A program made the position numbers and the translations under genes. From positions 34,435,801 to 34,499,800 of the forward strand of contig JAWZYU010000019.1 in the NCBI GenBank assembly GCA_038380435.1: DNA of 64,000 bases, in the 5' to 3' direction. Each line of letters starts with the position of its first letter. Within the stretch, counting starts at the first letter, position 1. Shown piece after piece: positions 1 through 11,100 of this stretch. The DNA is from Ryuthela nishihirai. Lineage: Eukaryota > Arthropoda > Arachnida > Araneae > Heptathelidae. Under the pieces are notes generated by a model that had not been told where the DNA came from, ran no database searches, and saw only the letters and a program-made list of their open reading frames with translations.

Positions 1-48
1 GAAAGATAGATATTAATGAAATACATTGCCAAAATATTAGAGAATTTC

Positions 49-551
49 CATGTTATGTCAATGGAAATCTAATTTCGAAGCACCAACACTTTTCAAATAT
101 GCATTTCATGGAAATATGTCACTGAATATAAATTAAACATCATAATCGAATCTATTTAAATCTCGATTTTCAACAATATTCGCTTAGAATTTAAAGAGTT
201 ATGGTAGCTGGAATATTTCACAATAGTAAAAGGAAATAAGAATTTACTTCAAAAATTAGTTAAAATTTAAATAATAAGTATTGTGTCAAACCATTTAATA
301 ATATATATATATTAGAAGTTTTCTTAATGATTATTTCAATATTAGACAATTATGAATGATTTTTATAAAACAAGATAGCCTTTTGTTAAATATTCCAGCT
401 TTCATACTTTGAATACTGAAACAATATTGTTGAAAATAGAGATTTAAACAAATTTGATTATGATCTGTAATTTTTCCAGTCATATTCTCCATTGAAATGC
501 ATATTTTAGAAGTTACAGACCTTCGAAGTTAGTTTTCCATTGATATAACAT
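49..551. repeat. Foldback (long-TIR MITE-like) element, copy 1
   Basis: The segment 49-219 is the imperfect reverse complement of 388-551, around a 168-base AT-rich spacer. Both arms carry the same landmarks in mirrored order: CCATGTTATGTCAATGG, ATATGCATTTCA, AAATCTCGATTTTCAACAAT and AGCTGGAATATTT. There is no coding capacity. The same arm recurs at 11967-12537 (both arms), 14943-15105, 32335-32660, 33310-33473/37109-37260 and near 63760. This suggests a non-autonomous DNA or foldback transposon family; target duplications were not resolved. Confidence 0.75.
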
Positions 552-1234
552 TTTTGAATAATTTAGTAAGGCAGTGCATATTAACCATTTTTTCTCTTCC
601 TGATCTAATTATAAAAATTCCCTAGGGAAGTGGGATGGAATGCATGCCCCTCCAATTCTCCAGATTCAATAGTGGTCAATCTGACAAAATATCCAAATAT
701 TGACAAAAGAAAACAACTCTTCTAATGAGAATAAAGATTCCTCCACAGAAGTCAAGATCAACGCGATAGCTGACTGCCAGGTTATCTTCGATATCTGCAA
801 ACATCTGAAGACAACTCCTTTCATTGCACCAGCATATCCCACGCGGCAGAAGTAACCAAATTTCATCCTGCCACATTTGACGTGGATATTGGCAATGCAC
901 ATCCATTCGGGAACAGCGAAGTTTGCTTGCTAATCGAATCAAGTTCTGTTGCTCGGACTCTTCACCAAGACTTGTGAAAAGCCACGTGAGACGATACACC
1001 TAAGCCATCCACCAGCACAAGGAACAGACATCAGCGAAACTTGCCACTGGTTATGCCCCAGAAATCTTTAATAGTAAAGAAAAAATAATCGTGGAATGCT
1101 CAGCTTGAAGAAGCCGAAGTTTCGAAAATTTTATCCACTTCGGGGAATGGAAGTTTTCGTTTACGACATTTTAAAACGAAAAGATTGAGCTGTTTTCCTT
1201 CTAAGAAGAGATGAGTGAAAGAGGTGAATTGCAC

Positions 1235-1609
1235 CAGGTTGTATTGCTTTGCCTCTGAGTGTTACGTTTTTGGTCTACGATGGGCCAGGTCGCAAGGACC
1301 CCGAGGGTTCAGAGAAGGCTGAGGAAGGGGATCCAATAAAAAGCGGTTAAGAGACAGATGGAAACTTCCAATTAAGGCCATCCAGAGTGTTCTTTAATAT
1401 GCACAAAGAATGGCTCTATTCTGCTGCCAAGGCTTAACGTCTCATCAGACGAACGGTATCCTTTTCAAGCCCATCGATATCCCCTTTCTCACACAGGGGA
1501 GGACGAGCTTTAACGAAGAAAAATCTCCACTCAGACACAGTTGGGACTCCAACCTGGGAACTGCAGATTACGAGCCTGGCTCGCTAACGATTAAGCTAAC
1601 TCAGCTCGG
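1235..1609 (-). repeat. SINE1 copy, tRNA-derived (minus)
   Basis: Reading the minus strand gives a tRNA-like head (TTAGCTTAATCGTTAGCGAG, then CTCGTAATCTGCAGTTCCC and a B-box-like CAGGTTGGAGTCCC) followed by the SINE1 body and the 3' end with the CTCAGAGG motif. It matches the plus copy at 1706-2074 along nearly its whole length, so the two form an inverted pair about 96 bases apart. Confidence 0.75.
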
Positions 1610-1705
1610 TTAAAAAGGGGAAACAAATCTTGAATGATTTAACTATTAATTAATATGTGAATGAATCTCTTTCCAAGCACTATAACTTTCGTACATTTAC
1701 TAAAG

Positions 1706-2074
1706 CCCAGGTGCCAGGCTCGTAATCTGCAGTTCCCAGGTTCGAGTCCCAGCTAGGTCAGCGTTGAGATTTATCTCCGCAAAATTCCCTGTCCTGCCCA
1801 CGGTCAGTAGGGGGACACCGATGGGCTTGGAAAAGTCGCCGTCCATCGGATGGCACGTTAAGACGTGGCGCTGTGTGAGGGAGAACCATACCCTGTGCAC
1901 GTTAAAGAACATGCTGGGTGGCCTTGACGGGAGGCTACCATTTGTCTACCAACAGCTGTTCCAGTGGGTTCCCTCCTCCAACCTTCTGTGAGCCTTCGGA
2001 GTCCTTGTAACGTGGCCATTTAGCTCGTGGTGTGCAAAAAAGTGACGCTCAGAGGTAAAACAACCCAAACCCAA
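1706..2074 (+). repeat. SINE1 copy, tRNA-derived (plus)
   Basis: A good B box (GGTTCGAGTCC, 1739-1749) follows a tRNA-like anticodon arm (CTCGTAATCTGCAGTTCCC). The body contains GAGATTTATCTCCGCAAAA, a 'ggtcagtaggggg' stretch and the 3' signature GTGTGCAAAAAAGTG...CTCAGAGGTAAAACAACCC. The same order recurs at 2993, 13028, 31885 and 52426. No protein is encoded; open frames across it are incidental. Confidence 0.8.
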
Positions 2075-2299
2075 CTAAAGCCCATACCCTTTTCCCTCAA
2101 GATTTAACGTCGAACGTCAAAAGCAGAATTTTATTATTAATCTTTGCTTGCTCAGAAATGTGATTGTTCTTTTGATATCTCAAACCAGTCTAATAAAAAA
2201 ACCACAACGATTTGAAATTAATGCAGTTATGTGAGTGCCAGAAAATTATCTATCATCTCAATTAGTACGAAACAGTTTTAAAAAATCTAATTTTATTCT

Positions 2300-2760
2300 A
2301 CTTTAGAAACCTTTGCAGTGTTCAGCGACGCTGAGCTCAGATCCAAACGCTTAATGAAAGTTGCTCACAATAAACAAAGGACACCTCTTGGTATCGTGGA
2401 AGAAAATCCCCGTAATAATTTCCGGTGCAAAGTCCTCTTACAAACAACCTGCCATCCAACATCAACCTCGTTAGCCAGCCGAGTGCTGCTCATGTTAAGC
2501 CGAAAAGGAAAAGGATTGATAATTGTGACGAGATCGTAAAGACAGATTAAGTCGTGTTCACTTACTCTGTAAATCAAAATTAAGTTGCCATTCTGCTCCG
2601 TTTTTCGGCCGCCGAGCTCATTTGCTCTCTCGCTCTCACGTGTTCGACGTAAGGTGTCACATGACTCACGAACGAGGCACCGGATCTCCCGTAACTGTAC
2701 ATGAATGACACATAGCACATCTGCGCAGCTCTCCTGCGCATCTCCGATGGCCAAATAAAA
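2300..2760. other. GC-richer unassigned segment
   Basis: This stretch is visibly richer in G, C and CpG than its surroundings. It holds TGCGCA twice (around CTCTCC, near 2722-2740), an E-box-like TCACGTG (2637) and, just beyond it, a minus-strand TATATA. A 129-codon open frame crosses it on the minus strand but starts at TTG and resembles nothing I know. It could be a diverged repeat or the only host regulatory-like sequence here; I cannot decide. Confidence 0.25.
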
Positions 2761-2790
2761 AAAAACTGTATATAGAAGGAATTAACTGAC

Positions 2791-2863
2791 CAGACGGTGT
2801 AGTGGTTATAGCATGGAGATGAGATATCACTTCTCGACAGTTGGGATCCGAGTTAATATCCCA
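2791..2863 (+). repeat. tRNA-like remnant
   Basis: GACGGTGTAGTGGTTATAGCAT resembles a tRNA D-arm/A box, and about 40 bases later GGGATCCGAGTTAATATCCC resembles a damaged B box and T arm. It is probably the head of an old SINE rather than a working tRNA, since the T loop is mutated and no acceptor pairing is clear. Confidence 0.4.
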
Positions 2864-2992
2864 GGTTATGTGACTTGTGTGTCTATTTGTACGTCATTAA
2901 CTAACAGTTAACAAATTGCAATGATTGTGATACTCTGGTATTCTAAAGCTATAGGTCCTAATGATTTTTACATGTCCCGTGATTCCAAAGCT

Positions 2993-3386
2993 ATGTATGG
3001 ACTTCCCAGGTTCGAGTGCCTCCTGGGCGATTGCTGAGATTTATCTCCGCAAAACTCCCACCTTGCCCTGGGTCAGTAGGGGACACCAATGGACTTGGAA
3101 ACCCGCCGTCCATTGAATGGGACGTTAAGCTGCCACTCCATGCATCCAAATAGACACACGTACAGACGGTATGGCTCTCTCGAGAATCCGTGGACGGAAG
3201 AGCCATATCCTGTGCACATTGAAGAACACGATAAGATGGCCTTGACGGAAGGCTACCATCTGTCTCCTAGCAGCTGTCCTTTGGGTCTATTCTCCCTCAC
3301 CTTCTTTGAGCCCTCGGGGTCCTTGTGACGATCATTTAGCCCATTAGTGTGCAAAAAAGTGCCGCTCAGAGGTCAGCCCAACCCTA
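2993..3386 (+). repeat. SINE1 copy (plus)
   Basis: CCCAGGTTCGAGTGCC gives a B box, followed by GAGATTTATCTCCGCAAAA, the 'ggtcagtagggg' stretch, an internal segment with an insertion near 3140-3210, and the 3' GTGCAAAAAAGTGCCGCTCAG. It aligns in order with the copy at 1706-2074. Confidence 0.75.
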
Positions 3387-4679
3387 TATATGAGCACTAA
3401 GATCGTAACCTGATTATGCCAGACTCTGCGCCATTGTTGATAATTTGTATTTAATCAATGTAATTTCCATTACTAATAGAATTAGACGAAACTCAAGTTA
3501 TTAGATTTTATATGGATATAAATATTTTGAAATTCTAAGTAATTTATTGCCCCATTTGTATATAATTTTTAAAATATATATCTTTTTAAATCTTTTGGTA
3601 AAATTTTATGCGTTTCTTGTGAATAAATATTACAATAATAAATTAAGGAAAAGTATTCTTAATGAGATTTAACACGTTAAGAGACGCAATAGAAAGAAGT
3701 AAAAATTGATTTAAATCTAGAAAAATAATAATGTACAGGGTGATTTAAATGAAGGACACTAGGTTTAAAATTCAGTGCATGGGAAGCATAAATGTGTGAA
3801 CAACATATTTCAAAAGGAGAAACTGACAATATTTTGTATACTACAGAAAGTTTTAAAAGTTTTCAAATAGGTACCACACTTTCATCATGCCGTGAAGAGT
3901 TTCCTTTAGATAAACTCAAAAAAGGTGAATTGGAGATTGAAGTGTGGGGTGACCCAAAACTTTATGTCACCTGACTAAACTTCATTACAGTTTCTTCAGT
4001 GGGAATTATTACAAGCATCGAGTTTACATGCCACCTTTATCGTTAACTATATATAAGCTAAAGAAAAGCACAAACCGTAAAATAATTCTTACAAATTATA
4101 TGGAAAGAATCTTGTGTGTTGGGGCAGGGGGACCAAAGGGACATGCCTTCATCAATTCCGACCCTGTTTGAAAATTTTAATAGCCGAAACTGAGAGAAAA
4201 AACATTAAACATCTCTATTTAATGTATTTCCGAAGAAAAGGTTTTAAATAATATTAAAACGGATATAAACATTGTTATCCGGAAAGGTATTGATTTGTTT
4301 CGCTCGAACCATTCACTCGCCCTCCCCCCCCACCTTTGCTCCGATTCTTTTTGTACATTCAGGCCTGGTATGGGATAAACTGGATTATAGAGCACATACT
4401 CGTAAAGTACACACTTCGTACACTTTTTCTGAAGTGGGCAAAAACTTTCACATGATTTTCTTCGTAATGTCTCTTTTTTCGAAGTATTCGATTTTGTACA
4501 GTGCATTCATATGGCATGTATTCTTTCTTTTAATAAATCTTCATTGTAGTTTCTCTTTTTCTCCTAATCCTGAGGCAGTTTATTTTCAGTTATATTGTTA
4601 TTTCCTAGAGATCTAAGTGAAGCATTTTTGAATAATACGGCATAAAGCAAGGAATACGCAAAATTTTGAGAATAGATCA
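3387..4679. other. AT-rich DNA without recognisable genes
   Basis: No gene or clear repeat was recognised. Short open frames, such as 60 codons at 3792-3974, show no familiar motif. ACAGGGTGATTTAAATGAA at 3734 faintly recalls the start of the satellite unit at 31265, but the similarity is too short to use. Confidence 0.3.
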
Positions 4680-4756
4680 CCAAGGCACCCAAAGACTACT
4701 TAACTAGCAATAAGGCAACCAAACACTACTTAGCGAGAACTAAGGCGACCAAAAAC

Positions 4757-4757
<1 letters not shown>
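4680..4757. repeat. 30-bp minisatellite next to the LINE tail
   Basis: About 2.6 copies of a ~30-base unit (AAGGCaACCAAAcACTACTTA, starting near 4682, 4712 and 4742) lie directly beside the (ATC)n tail of the RTE copy. This is target-site DNA outside the LINE. Confidence 0.6.

Positions 4758-4838
<81 letters not shown>
4758..4838. repeat. (ATC)n microsatellite, LINE 3' tail
   Basis: About 27 units of CAT/ATC read as (ATG)n on the LINE strand. Its position at the exact 3' end of the RTE copy, and the short versions at 33474 and 61855 at the same place in other copies, show that it is the element's tail, later expanded. Confidence 0.9.
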
Positions 4839-4850
4839 AGCAGCCATGGG

Positions 4851-5299
4851 CTACAGAGGTCCAACCAGACCGTGCAATTTTGTTCTCCAACCAAGTCTAT
4901 CCTGAGCTACATCTACTGCATCTGGCCACTGCACAACAATTCTAACAAGGTCCTGTTTAACATTGTCTGCCCACCGCATCCTAGGTCTCCCCTTCTTTCT
5001 GAGGCCTTTAGGCACACTGTTCATAACCCTATTCGCCAATCTATAATTATTCATACGGGCAACATGGCCAAACCAACGGAGTCTCTCTCTGCACAATATG
5101 CTGCTTAAAGGAGGTTGCAAACTCCTTTGCCTAATCTCATCATTAGTTACAAAGTTGAACCACCTAATGCCGAAGATACTGCGTAAGCATCTGGAAACAA
5201 AAGCATCTAGTTTCCTGTTATCTTGTTTACAAAGTGTCCAAGTTTCACTACCATAATTAACCCTAGAAAGAACCAAACTATTATACAGTCTAATTTTAG
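4851..5299 (-). pseudogene. LINE C-terminal domain (out of frame)
   Basis: This is the last ~145 codons of the RTE protein, after the reverse transcriptase. It holds the RTE-typical YGSETWTL, CLRSIFGIRWFNFVTNDEI, QPPLSSIL and RLRWFGHVARM motifs and a basic stretch ending GRPRMRWADNV. These motifs are common in this LINE group, and their role in RNA or DNA binding is inferred. The 7-base duplication at 5300-5313 places it out of frame with the reverse transcriptase. In the copy at 33474-37108 the same region is in frame but follows a stop codon. Confidence 0.85.
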
Positions 5300-7545
5300 T
5301 CTTTAGTCTTTAGGTGTATACGCCTATTTCTCCACACTCTCCATAGGTTCTTAAAAGTCCCGGCAGCAATCCCTATTCTTCTGTTAATCTCATGCTGCAC
5401 ATCACCATTATCTGCTACATAGCTCCCAAGATAATTAAACTGTGACACCTGCTCAAGACTGCAACCATTCAGATTAACTGAATCACAGCCTGCCTGACCA
5501 ATTTTCATCACTTTAGTTTTCTCTCTGTTTATAACCAAACCTACTCTACAACCAGTCTCATCAACAGCTCGAATGAAAGAGTTCATCTCATCAACATCAT
5601 TTGCCAAAAGGGCTAAATCATCAGCATAAGCTAAATCAGAGATTTTCGTATCTCCAGCCCATTTAAGGCCAAAATCTTTCCCTTGAAGTGAATTTCGCAT
5701 AACATAATCAATAACCAAGCTAAAGAGAAAAGGAGACAAAATGCACCCTTGTCGAACACCAGAAGTAATGCTAAACCAATTGCTACAAGCCTTACCAACT
5801 CTCACACACGACTCAGTGTTATTATAGAGAGCTTTCATAATGTTAACTAACTTGTCTGGTATACCATATGATTTCACAATCAACCACAAATTATGACGAT
5901 CAACAGAGTCGAAAGCCTTTTTGAAATCAACAAAGCTAGCAACCAAAGGTTTCTGAAACTCTAAACATTTCTCAAGAATCTGCCTAAGTGAAAATATCTG
6001 ATCCACACATCCCCTACCACTTCTGAATCCACATTGCTCATCACGCAATTGACTGTCAACCAGATTCTTAATTCTATTAAGCACAATCATGGAAAGAACT
6101 TTACCTGGAACAGAGAGTAGGCTGATACCCCTATAGTTATCACAAGAACTGCGATCACTTTTTTTGAAAATAGGGATAACAATAGCTGTGGTAAAATCTT
6201 TAGGAACCATGCCTTTATCATAAAAGATATTCAGAATTTCGGTCATCCAAGTGGTAACCGAAACATTCCCAGCTCTAAGCATTTCCGTAGTAATTTCATC
6301 TACCCCTGGGGATTTATGAAATTTAAGTTTAGAAACAGCCAAAATAACTTCAGATTGTGTTATAGGGCCAACATTAAAGCCACCAATGCATCTATCATCA
6401 TTGCAAACAATGGGAGTAGAACTAACTACATTGTTTAGAACATCACTGAAATGCTCAGCCCACCTAGCCATGACAGAATCCTCCTCTTCTATTACCTTAC
6501 CTTGTTTATCCTTCAATCCTTGTATACCTGTCCGTTTTCTACCACACAAAGCATTAACTATCTGGTACAGCTCTCTGCTGTTGTGCTGTCTAACTGCTTC
6601 CTCGGCTTTGTCAGCCACACCATCAAGCCAAAGATTCTTATCAGCAGCTAACTGATCCTTTACAAGTTTATTAAGGTCTCTGTAATGCTTTCTATTAGGA
6701 CTAGTAGGGTATTGATTAAGGGCATTCCTGCAGTTCTTTCTTTCCGAAATAAGCTCAAGTGCATTATCACTCAGATAATTTTGCCTCTTCTGCTCCTTTT
6801 TTCCTAAAAGAGTACTGTTAGTGTCCAAAAAAGCCTGTTTAAAATGATCCCATTCTTCCTCAACTTCAGTAGTAAGCAAATCATGACTGTCATAATGACT
6901 AAGTAACCTATCATGGTAAGCTTTGGCTATAACTGGATGTTTCAGAGCTTCAGTATTAAAAGTAAATTTTTTAATCCTAGCACAACACTTTTTAAGTTTA
7001 AGTTGCAACACACTTTTAACAAGGTAATGGTCAGATCCAATTTCAGCTCCCCTATATGCCCTGGTATTCCTAACAGAACTAGCCCATTTGCTGTTAATTA
7101 ATATGTAATCAATCATATTCTTATGCAGCCCATCAGGTGAAACCCATGTGTACTTATGTATGTCGCGGTGTTTGTAATAAGTGCTAGTTATTCTGAATCC
7201 ATTGAGTTTACTTACCTGTAGGAGACGTTGCCCATTGCCATTGCAGCTACCAATACCAAAAGGGCCTATTACTCCTCCCCAAAGGTCAGAGTCAGTACCA
7301 ACTTTAGCATTGAAGTCACCAAGAACAAGGGTAATATCTCCTTTCTTGACAGAATTCAAAATATCCTGAAGTTGTTCATAAAACCTATCCTTCTCATCCT
7401 CATCGGCATCCTCAGTGGGGGCACAACAGCAGATAACATTCAAGTCTTTAACGCTTGTCTGAAATTTTGCTCTAAGAAACCTTTCATTAATGCACTCATA
7501 TCCTAGAAGAGCATCGCTAGCGTGTCTTCTGAGAAGCAGACCCAC
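5296..7545 (-). CDS. LINE endonuclease (part) and reverse transcriptase
   Basis: A 749-codon open frame corresponds to residues 162-910 of the 33948-36680 protein. It begins inside the endonuclease, which contributes APTEDADEDEKDRFYEQL, LVLGDFNAKVG, YTWVSPDG and GSDHYLV (catalytic D-H). The reverse transcriptase follows with NYRGISLLSVPGK, QCGFRSGRGCVDQIF, FVDFKKAFDSVD, GVRQGCILSPF and YADDLALLA. The catalytic aspartates are all present. The annotated start is not a natural one, because the real frame entered from 7503-7868 before a 1-base deletion. The frame ends early, at HLKTKD, because of the 7-base duplication. The family's product nicks target DNA and copies its own RNA at the nick. Confidence 0.9.
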   Translation of the reverse strand: MGLLLRRHASDALLGYECINERFLRAKFQTSVKDLNVICCCAPTEDADEDEKDRFYEQLQDILNSVKKGDITLVLGDFNAKVGTDSDLWGGVIGPFGIGSCNGNGQRLLQVSKLNGFRITSTYYKHRDIHKYTWVSPDGLHKNMIDYILINSKWASSVRNTRAYRGAEIGSDHYLVKSVLQLKLKKCCARIKKFTFNTEALKHPVIAKAYHDRLLSHYDSHDLLTTEVEEEWDHFKQAFLDTNSTLLGKKEQKRQNYLSDNALELISERKNCRNALNQYPTSPNRKHYRDLNKLVKDQLAADKNLWLDGVADKAEEAVRQHNSRELYQIVNALCGRKRTGIQGLKDKQGKVIEEEDSVMARWAEHFSDVLNNVVSSTPIVCNDDRCIGGFNVGPITQSEVILAVSKLKFHKSPGVDEITTEMLRAGNVSVTTWMTEILNIFYDKGMVPKDFTTAIVIPIFKKSDRSSCDNYRGISLLSVPGKVLSMIVLNRIKNLVDSQLRDEQCGFRSGRGCVDQIFSLRQILEKCLEFQKPLVASFVDFKKAFDSVDRHNLWLIVKSYGIPDKLVNIMKALYNNTESCVRVGKACSNWFSITSGVRQGCILSPFLFSLVIDYVMRNSLQGKDFGLKWAGDTKISDLAYADDLALLANDVDEMNSFIRAVDETGCRVGLVINREKTKVMKIGQAGCDSVNLNGCSLEQVSQFNYLGSYVADNGDVQHEINRRIGIAAGTFKNLWRVWRNRRIHLKTKD

Positions 7546-7868
7546 GCCTTGGTGATGCTTATTGTCGTCCCTCCCTGAAAAGAGGAATTAAGATTATTTT
7601 TAAGAATCTGACCTTTATCTGTCCATCTGGTCTCTTGCAAGCCGAGAATATCTAAATTATAATGGTGGAATTCTTGTGTGAGGACATCAAGAGAAAAAGC
7701 TCTGTGCAGAGTCCTCACATTCCAACTACCTATGGAGAGAAAATGGTTAGTGGGATGTTTAAAGAAACTATGTTTATTGAGAGAGGGAATGCCGACAATA
7801 TCAAACAGCCCCCTAATCGCAGACATGGGGCAAAGACCCGTTCCCCCACTACTAAAGGCTGAAGCCAT
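7503..7868 (-). pseudogene. LINE endonuclease N-terminal part
   Basis: This frame carries the start of the EEP/AP-endonuclease domain: SIGSWNVRTL, then LDILGLQETRW with the catalytic glutamate. Compared with the other full-length copy, one base is missing just after this motif (near 7583-7590), which sends translation into STOP instead of the 5296-7545 frame. Upstream residues such as FSSGGTGLCPM also match the other copy. Confidence 0.85.
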
Positions 7869-8391
7869 CTACACTGGAAGACTTCCTCCAATGTAGAATT
7901 TAACGATGCCAATAGAAGCAAAGAGTTCAGGTGCCTGCGATGACTTCTGCTCAGGATTATCCACCAGCTGATAAACATATCCTGTGAATCTATTCACTTG
8001 GGGCTGTCAACCCACAAACAAACAGAAAACACAGCGGAAGATTTTCCCTCCACAGAAGCCCACCAGTGCAGCAAAATCAGGATCCATAATCAAGCTCAGA
8101 GCCATATATCTGTCCAGTCCAGTGGGTTTATATGGTCAGCACCAGGACCCTGTGTGGTTGACCACTCCTCAGCAGGGTAGAAAAAAAAAGAAAAGTAGCC
8201 ATAGTTGTCCAGATCATTAGGCCACACTAATCTGGCAGCCCTCCCGTTCCGTTCACTTCCACAACAGAGTATCTCTTTTGAAAGGTACTAACGGTCCGCA
8301 CCACGAGAAGGCGGGGTCGGACATTAGGCGCTAGGCCTGGCCGGTTCCATGCATCATCACAAGGGATTGGTGCATAGCTCTCCTTCAAGTG
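7869..8391 (-). other. LINE 5' leader
   Basis: Homologous to 36680-37108 and to parts of 20445-20634, 22205-22697 and 58310-58790. It has several short frames but no shared long ORF. RTE elements carry an internal promoter in this region, and this leader is the likely place; I see no diagnostic promoter box. Confidence 0.7.
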
Positions 8392-8540
8392 AAAAAAAAA
8401 AAGTTTTTAAAGGAACATCACATTCCTTTAAAAACTTTAAAAGAAATCTGTAACTTTTTTTTCAGTTTTATCTTTTTTTTAATTTTTCGAAACTGAGTTA
8501 AAGTGGAATTTCCAGATTCCGACATTTCTCAAAAAAAAAG

Positions 8541-9014
8541 TATTTCTTTAACTGACTTTGAACAGTTCAATTTAATATGGTTTATGCTTTCTTTTGAATT
8601 GCAGTGATCACACAAATTGTTATCAACATTCTTCATTTTAAAAAGTCTGTCCTTTAAATTACAATCTTCTGTTCTTATTCCGTTTACTTTAATAATGTCC
8701 TTCTTAGGAAGGTGAAATTACAGAAATTGGTAACTTAGTATTTAAGTACGAAAAGAAGTGTAGGGTTAAGTTTTAAGGAAGGGTGGAAATCAAAATATCT
8801 TTGTAGGTTTACTCCTCTTTTGGTAGGTTTTATTTTTTTTTTATTTTACTGTATTTAGAAACGTTGGAGGGATTCCGCGATTTGTTTCCTTCCGTGCCTC
8901 CTTAGCCTTGATATCAATAAATTCATTGAATTTCAAACCAACATGACTTGAAACCCAACGCAAGATAATATTGTTTCTTTTCTTTAAATGTTTCCAGTAA
9001 ATTTCCCAGTTTTA
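8541..9014 (-). pseudogene. I-group LINE 3' end: RNase H and zinc knuckle
   Basis: On the minus strand, LRWVSSHVGLKFNEFID...AKEA (about 8890-8990) matches the last motif of the RNase H domain found in I-group LINE ORF2 proteins. Further downstream, LCDHCNSKESINHIKLNC (about 8560-8625) is the C-terminal CCHC-type knuckle of the same proteins. The two lie in different frames, with stops between them, so this is a decayed and 5'-truncated copy. It is unrelated to the neighbouring RTE element. Confidence 0.75.
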
Positions 9015-10308
9015 TTCATTTTTCAGAAAGATTTTTCCTATTTAAAGAGCTTTAACACGTAATGTGTTTGCAAACAATAAATAACATTTTATTGTCGCTA
9101 ACAGATCATAATTATATGCAAATACTAATCCACCCTGATTGGTTAAAGATTATAATTTGCTACGTCTAGAGTAGAAACGCTTGTAAACATACGATTAGTC
9201 ATCTTCATTACTCAACAACATTTTTTATAACAATCAAAGTTTTCTCCTCAATCTTCACTTCACTTGATCCTTACATACCATATATTAAAATAAAACTGCA
9301 TTTAGTTGGAATTTTTTTGTTTATATCTTTATGAAATATGCATAAACAAGTAAAATACACATATCATTAGCCAACATATATTCATAATAAAATAATAAAC
9401 ATATCAATCAAGTTAGGATTTTGAAATGCATCCCATCCCTATTTACATTATTGTTTAGGAGAAATTCTTATCCGACTATCATTACAGGAATTTTCTAAAG
9501 AATGCATCTATCCTGTTACTTGGTGACTGGGTATATTACTTTTTTTTGGTATATTACTTTTTTTATCATTTGTATGTACAATGGTTTTACAAAACTATTT
9601 GGATATTTCAAGTTATACATCCATTACCCTAAATTACAAATTTTTATCCTCATCAAAAAAACTTACCCTTCGGACTGAGAAATCAGTAAATTGTAAGCTT
9701 TAATCTAACTAATAAACTAAATCAAAATCCAATAAAGGGAGGAATTTTCTATTGCTGTTTTTTTTCATTTTTGTTCCTTTTTTTTTAAAAGCAGAGTTGA
9801 TATTTTCTATTTATCGTCTATCTGGCTATCGACTCACCATTAAAAATGTGTTATCAAGAAAAAAAATGCATATTAAGAAACGCATGGAAGAGTAATTTTT
9901 TTCAATGATTTCTATCTATACTAAATTTTTTAACTGTTAAAACGTTTAATGTATAAGCTACTATGACGCAAACTTTTAATTGCTATTTGGCATCGTATAT
10001 TAGACGTGTTTGAAGATCTGCGAAGCCAATGACTCTTAGATTGTGTACGGATATAGATCAAAATTGTTTTCGAATTTAACAAATATTGATAAAATATTAC
10101 GATTCGCATTTTCCAAATCTCCAAATTGCTTTATCATCCTTTTCTGTCGGTGGAAAAAGGCAGAAAAACCAAAAGTTTGAAAGAATATTTCAAACGATCT
10201 ATAATGCTTTAAATTGATCGTTTTGGTGATGGAGTATCAAGGGCACGAGGTGTGCACTGCCACTAATGTTTTGGCCCCTTACCACCAGGAATGGGAACAC
10301 ATATTTTT
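9015..10308. other. AT-rich DNA without recognisable genes
   Basis: I see only homopolymer runs and AT-rich DNA. A 64-codon minus frame at 9930-10124 has no recognisable motif. Confidence 0.3.
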
Positions 10309-10500
10309 CAGCGCGCTTGGCTACTGATCTAAGGGACCTGGTTTCGAGTCCCGGATAAGGCATGGTTGTATGTGTCGTTTTTCTGCTGAGGTCCTGCCAT
10401 ACTCTCAGGCCTTCTACTCTGGCATATATACTGACAGGCTCCTGTCAGACTTCTGTGGCAAGCAGTTGATTGAGGAGGTATTTATTATTTTTTATTATTT
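10309..10500 (+). repeat. SINE2 copy, tRNA-derived (plus)
   Basis: The tRNA-like head has GCGCTTGGCTACTGATCTAA and a B box (GTTTCGAGTCCC), then GTGTCGTTTTTCTGCTGAGG, ACTGACAGGCTCCTGTCAGA and TCTGTGGCAAGCAGTTGA, ending in a (TATT)n-like tail. Sister copies are at 15241-15462 (minus) and 63283-63490 (plus). The head here is truncated at its 5' end. Confidence 0.8.
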
Positions 10501-10849
10501 TAGAGATACCTAATAAATTATTACTATTTGCATTTTCCTCATTACCAGTGAATTCCAATTTGTCAAAATTGTTAGTAGGTGATAAAGCCAGAAAGTAAAA
10601 AATATCTTCATTCATTCTCTTTGAAAATGAGAATCCACATTAACTACAGGTGATACCTTCTAAATTTTCTAATTGCTTCTTAAGACTGGCACTGTTGTTA
10701 AATATTCTCCGATGTCTTTAACTCTCTGATCTCTGATTATCGAACGAATATTGTTGAAAAAAAATTCTATACTTAGAGATTGTTTGATTCAGATCTTTAA
10801 TTCCTCTCCTATCATGTTTTTCCATAAAATCAGACTTATTTCAGAAGTA

Positions 10850-10893
10850 ATTTTCCCCCCTCAAGCAGCTATGTGCCATAGAGGTTTGATAAA
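10850..10893 (-). repeat. SINE2 3'-end scrap
   Basis: CCCCCCTCAAGCAGCT and CCATAGAGGT are the reverse complement of the SINE2 3' end. Only the tail survives. Confidence 0.5.
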
Positions 10894-11100
10894 AAAAAAA
10901 ATCCATGAAGAATTTCTAAAACAGCTTTTTGTTGAAACAATTTGAGATCATGAAAATTAACCTTTGGAAAACGGCATAGAAATCTCAGTCGCCTCTACTG
11001 AGTATGGAAAGCTTTTTTGTTTTTAGTTTGGTTTAAAAAAACAACTGAAAGGCGATTTTTTAGATATAATCAATCTAATAACATAAATTATTATTCACCT

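Larger units (their letters stand above)
4758..8391 (-). mobile_element. RTE-type non-LTR retrotransposon, copy 1 (full length)
   Basis: The ~3.63-kb element has the same 5' and 3' limits as the copy at 33474-37108. From the 5' end: a ~0.5-kb leader, one long frame with AP-type endonuclease, reverse transcriptase and a C-terminal domain, a short 3' region and an (ATC)n tail. The frame is split by a 1-base deletion near 7583-7590 and a 7-base tandem duplication at 5300-5313. No target duplication was recognised. RTE is the likely clade, given the single ORF, apurinic endonuclease and short-repeat tail; the phylogeny was not tested. Confidence 0.9.

Noticed and set aside
2365..2754. 129-codon minus-strand frame
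   Set aside because: It starts at TTG, shows no domain, and has no partner elsewhere. It is most likely a chance open frame in GC-richer DNA.
4758..4838. Microsatellite or CRISPR-like array
   Set aside because: A simple trinucleotide run at the 3' end of a LINE; no spacers exist.
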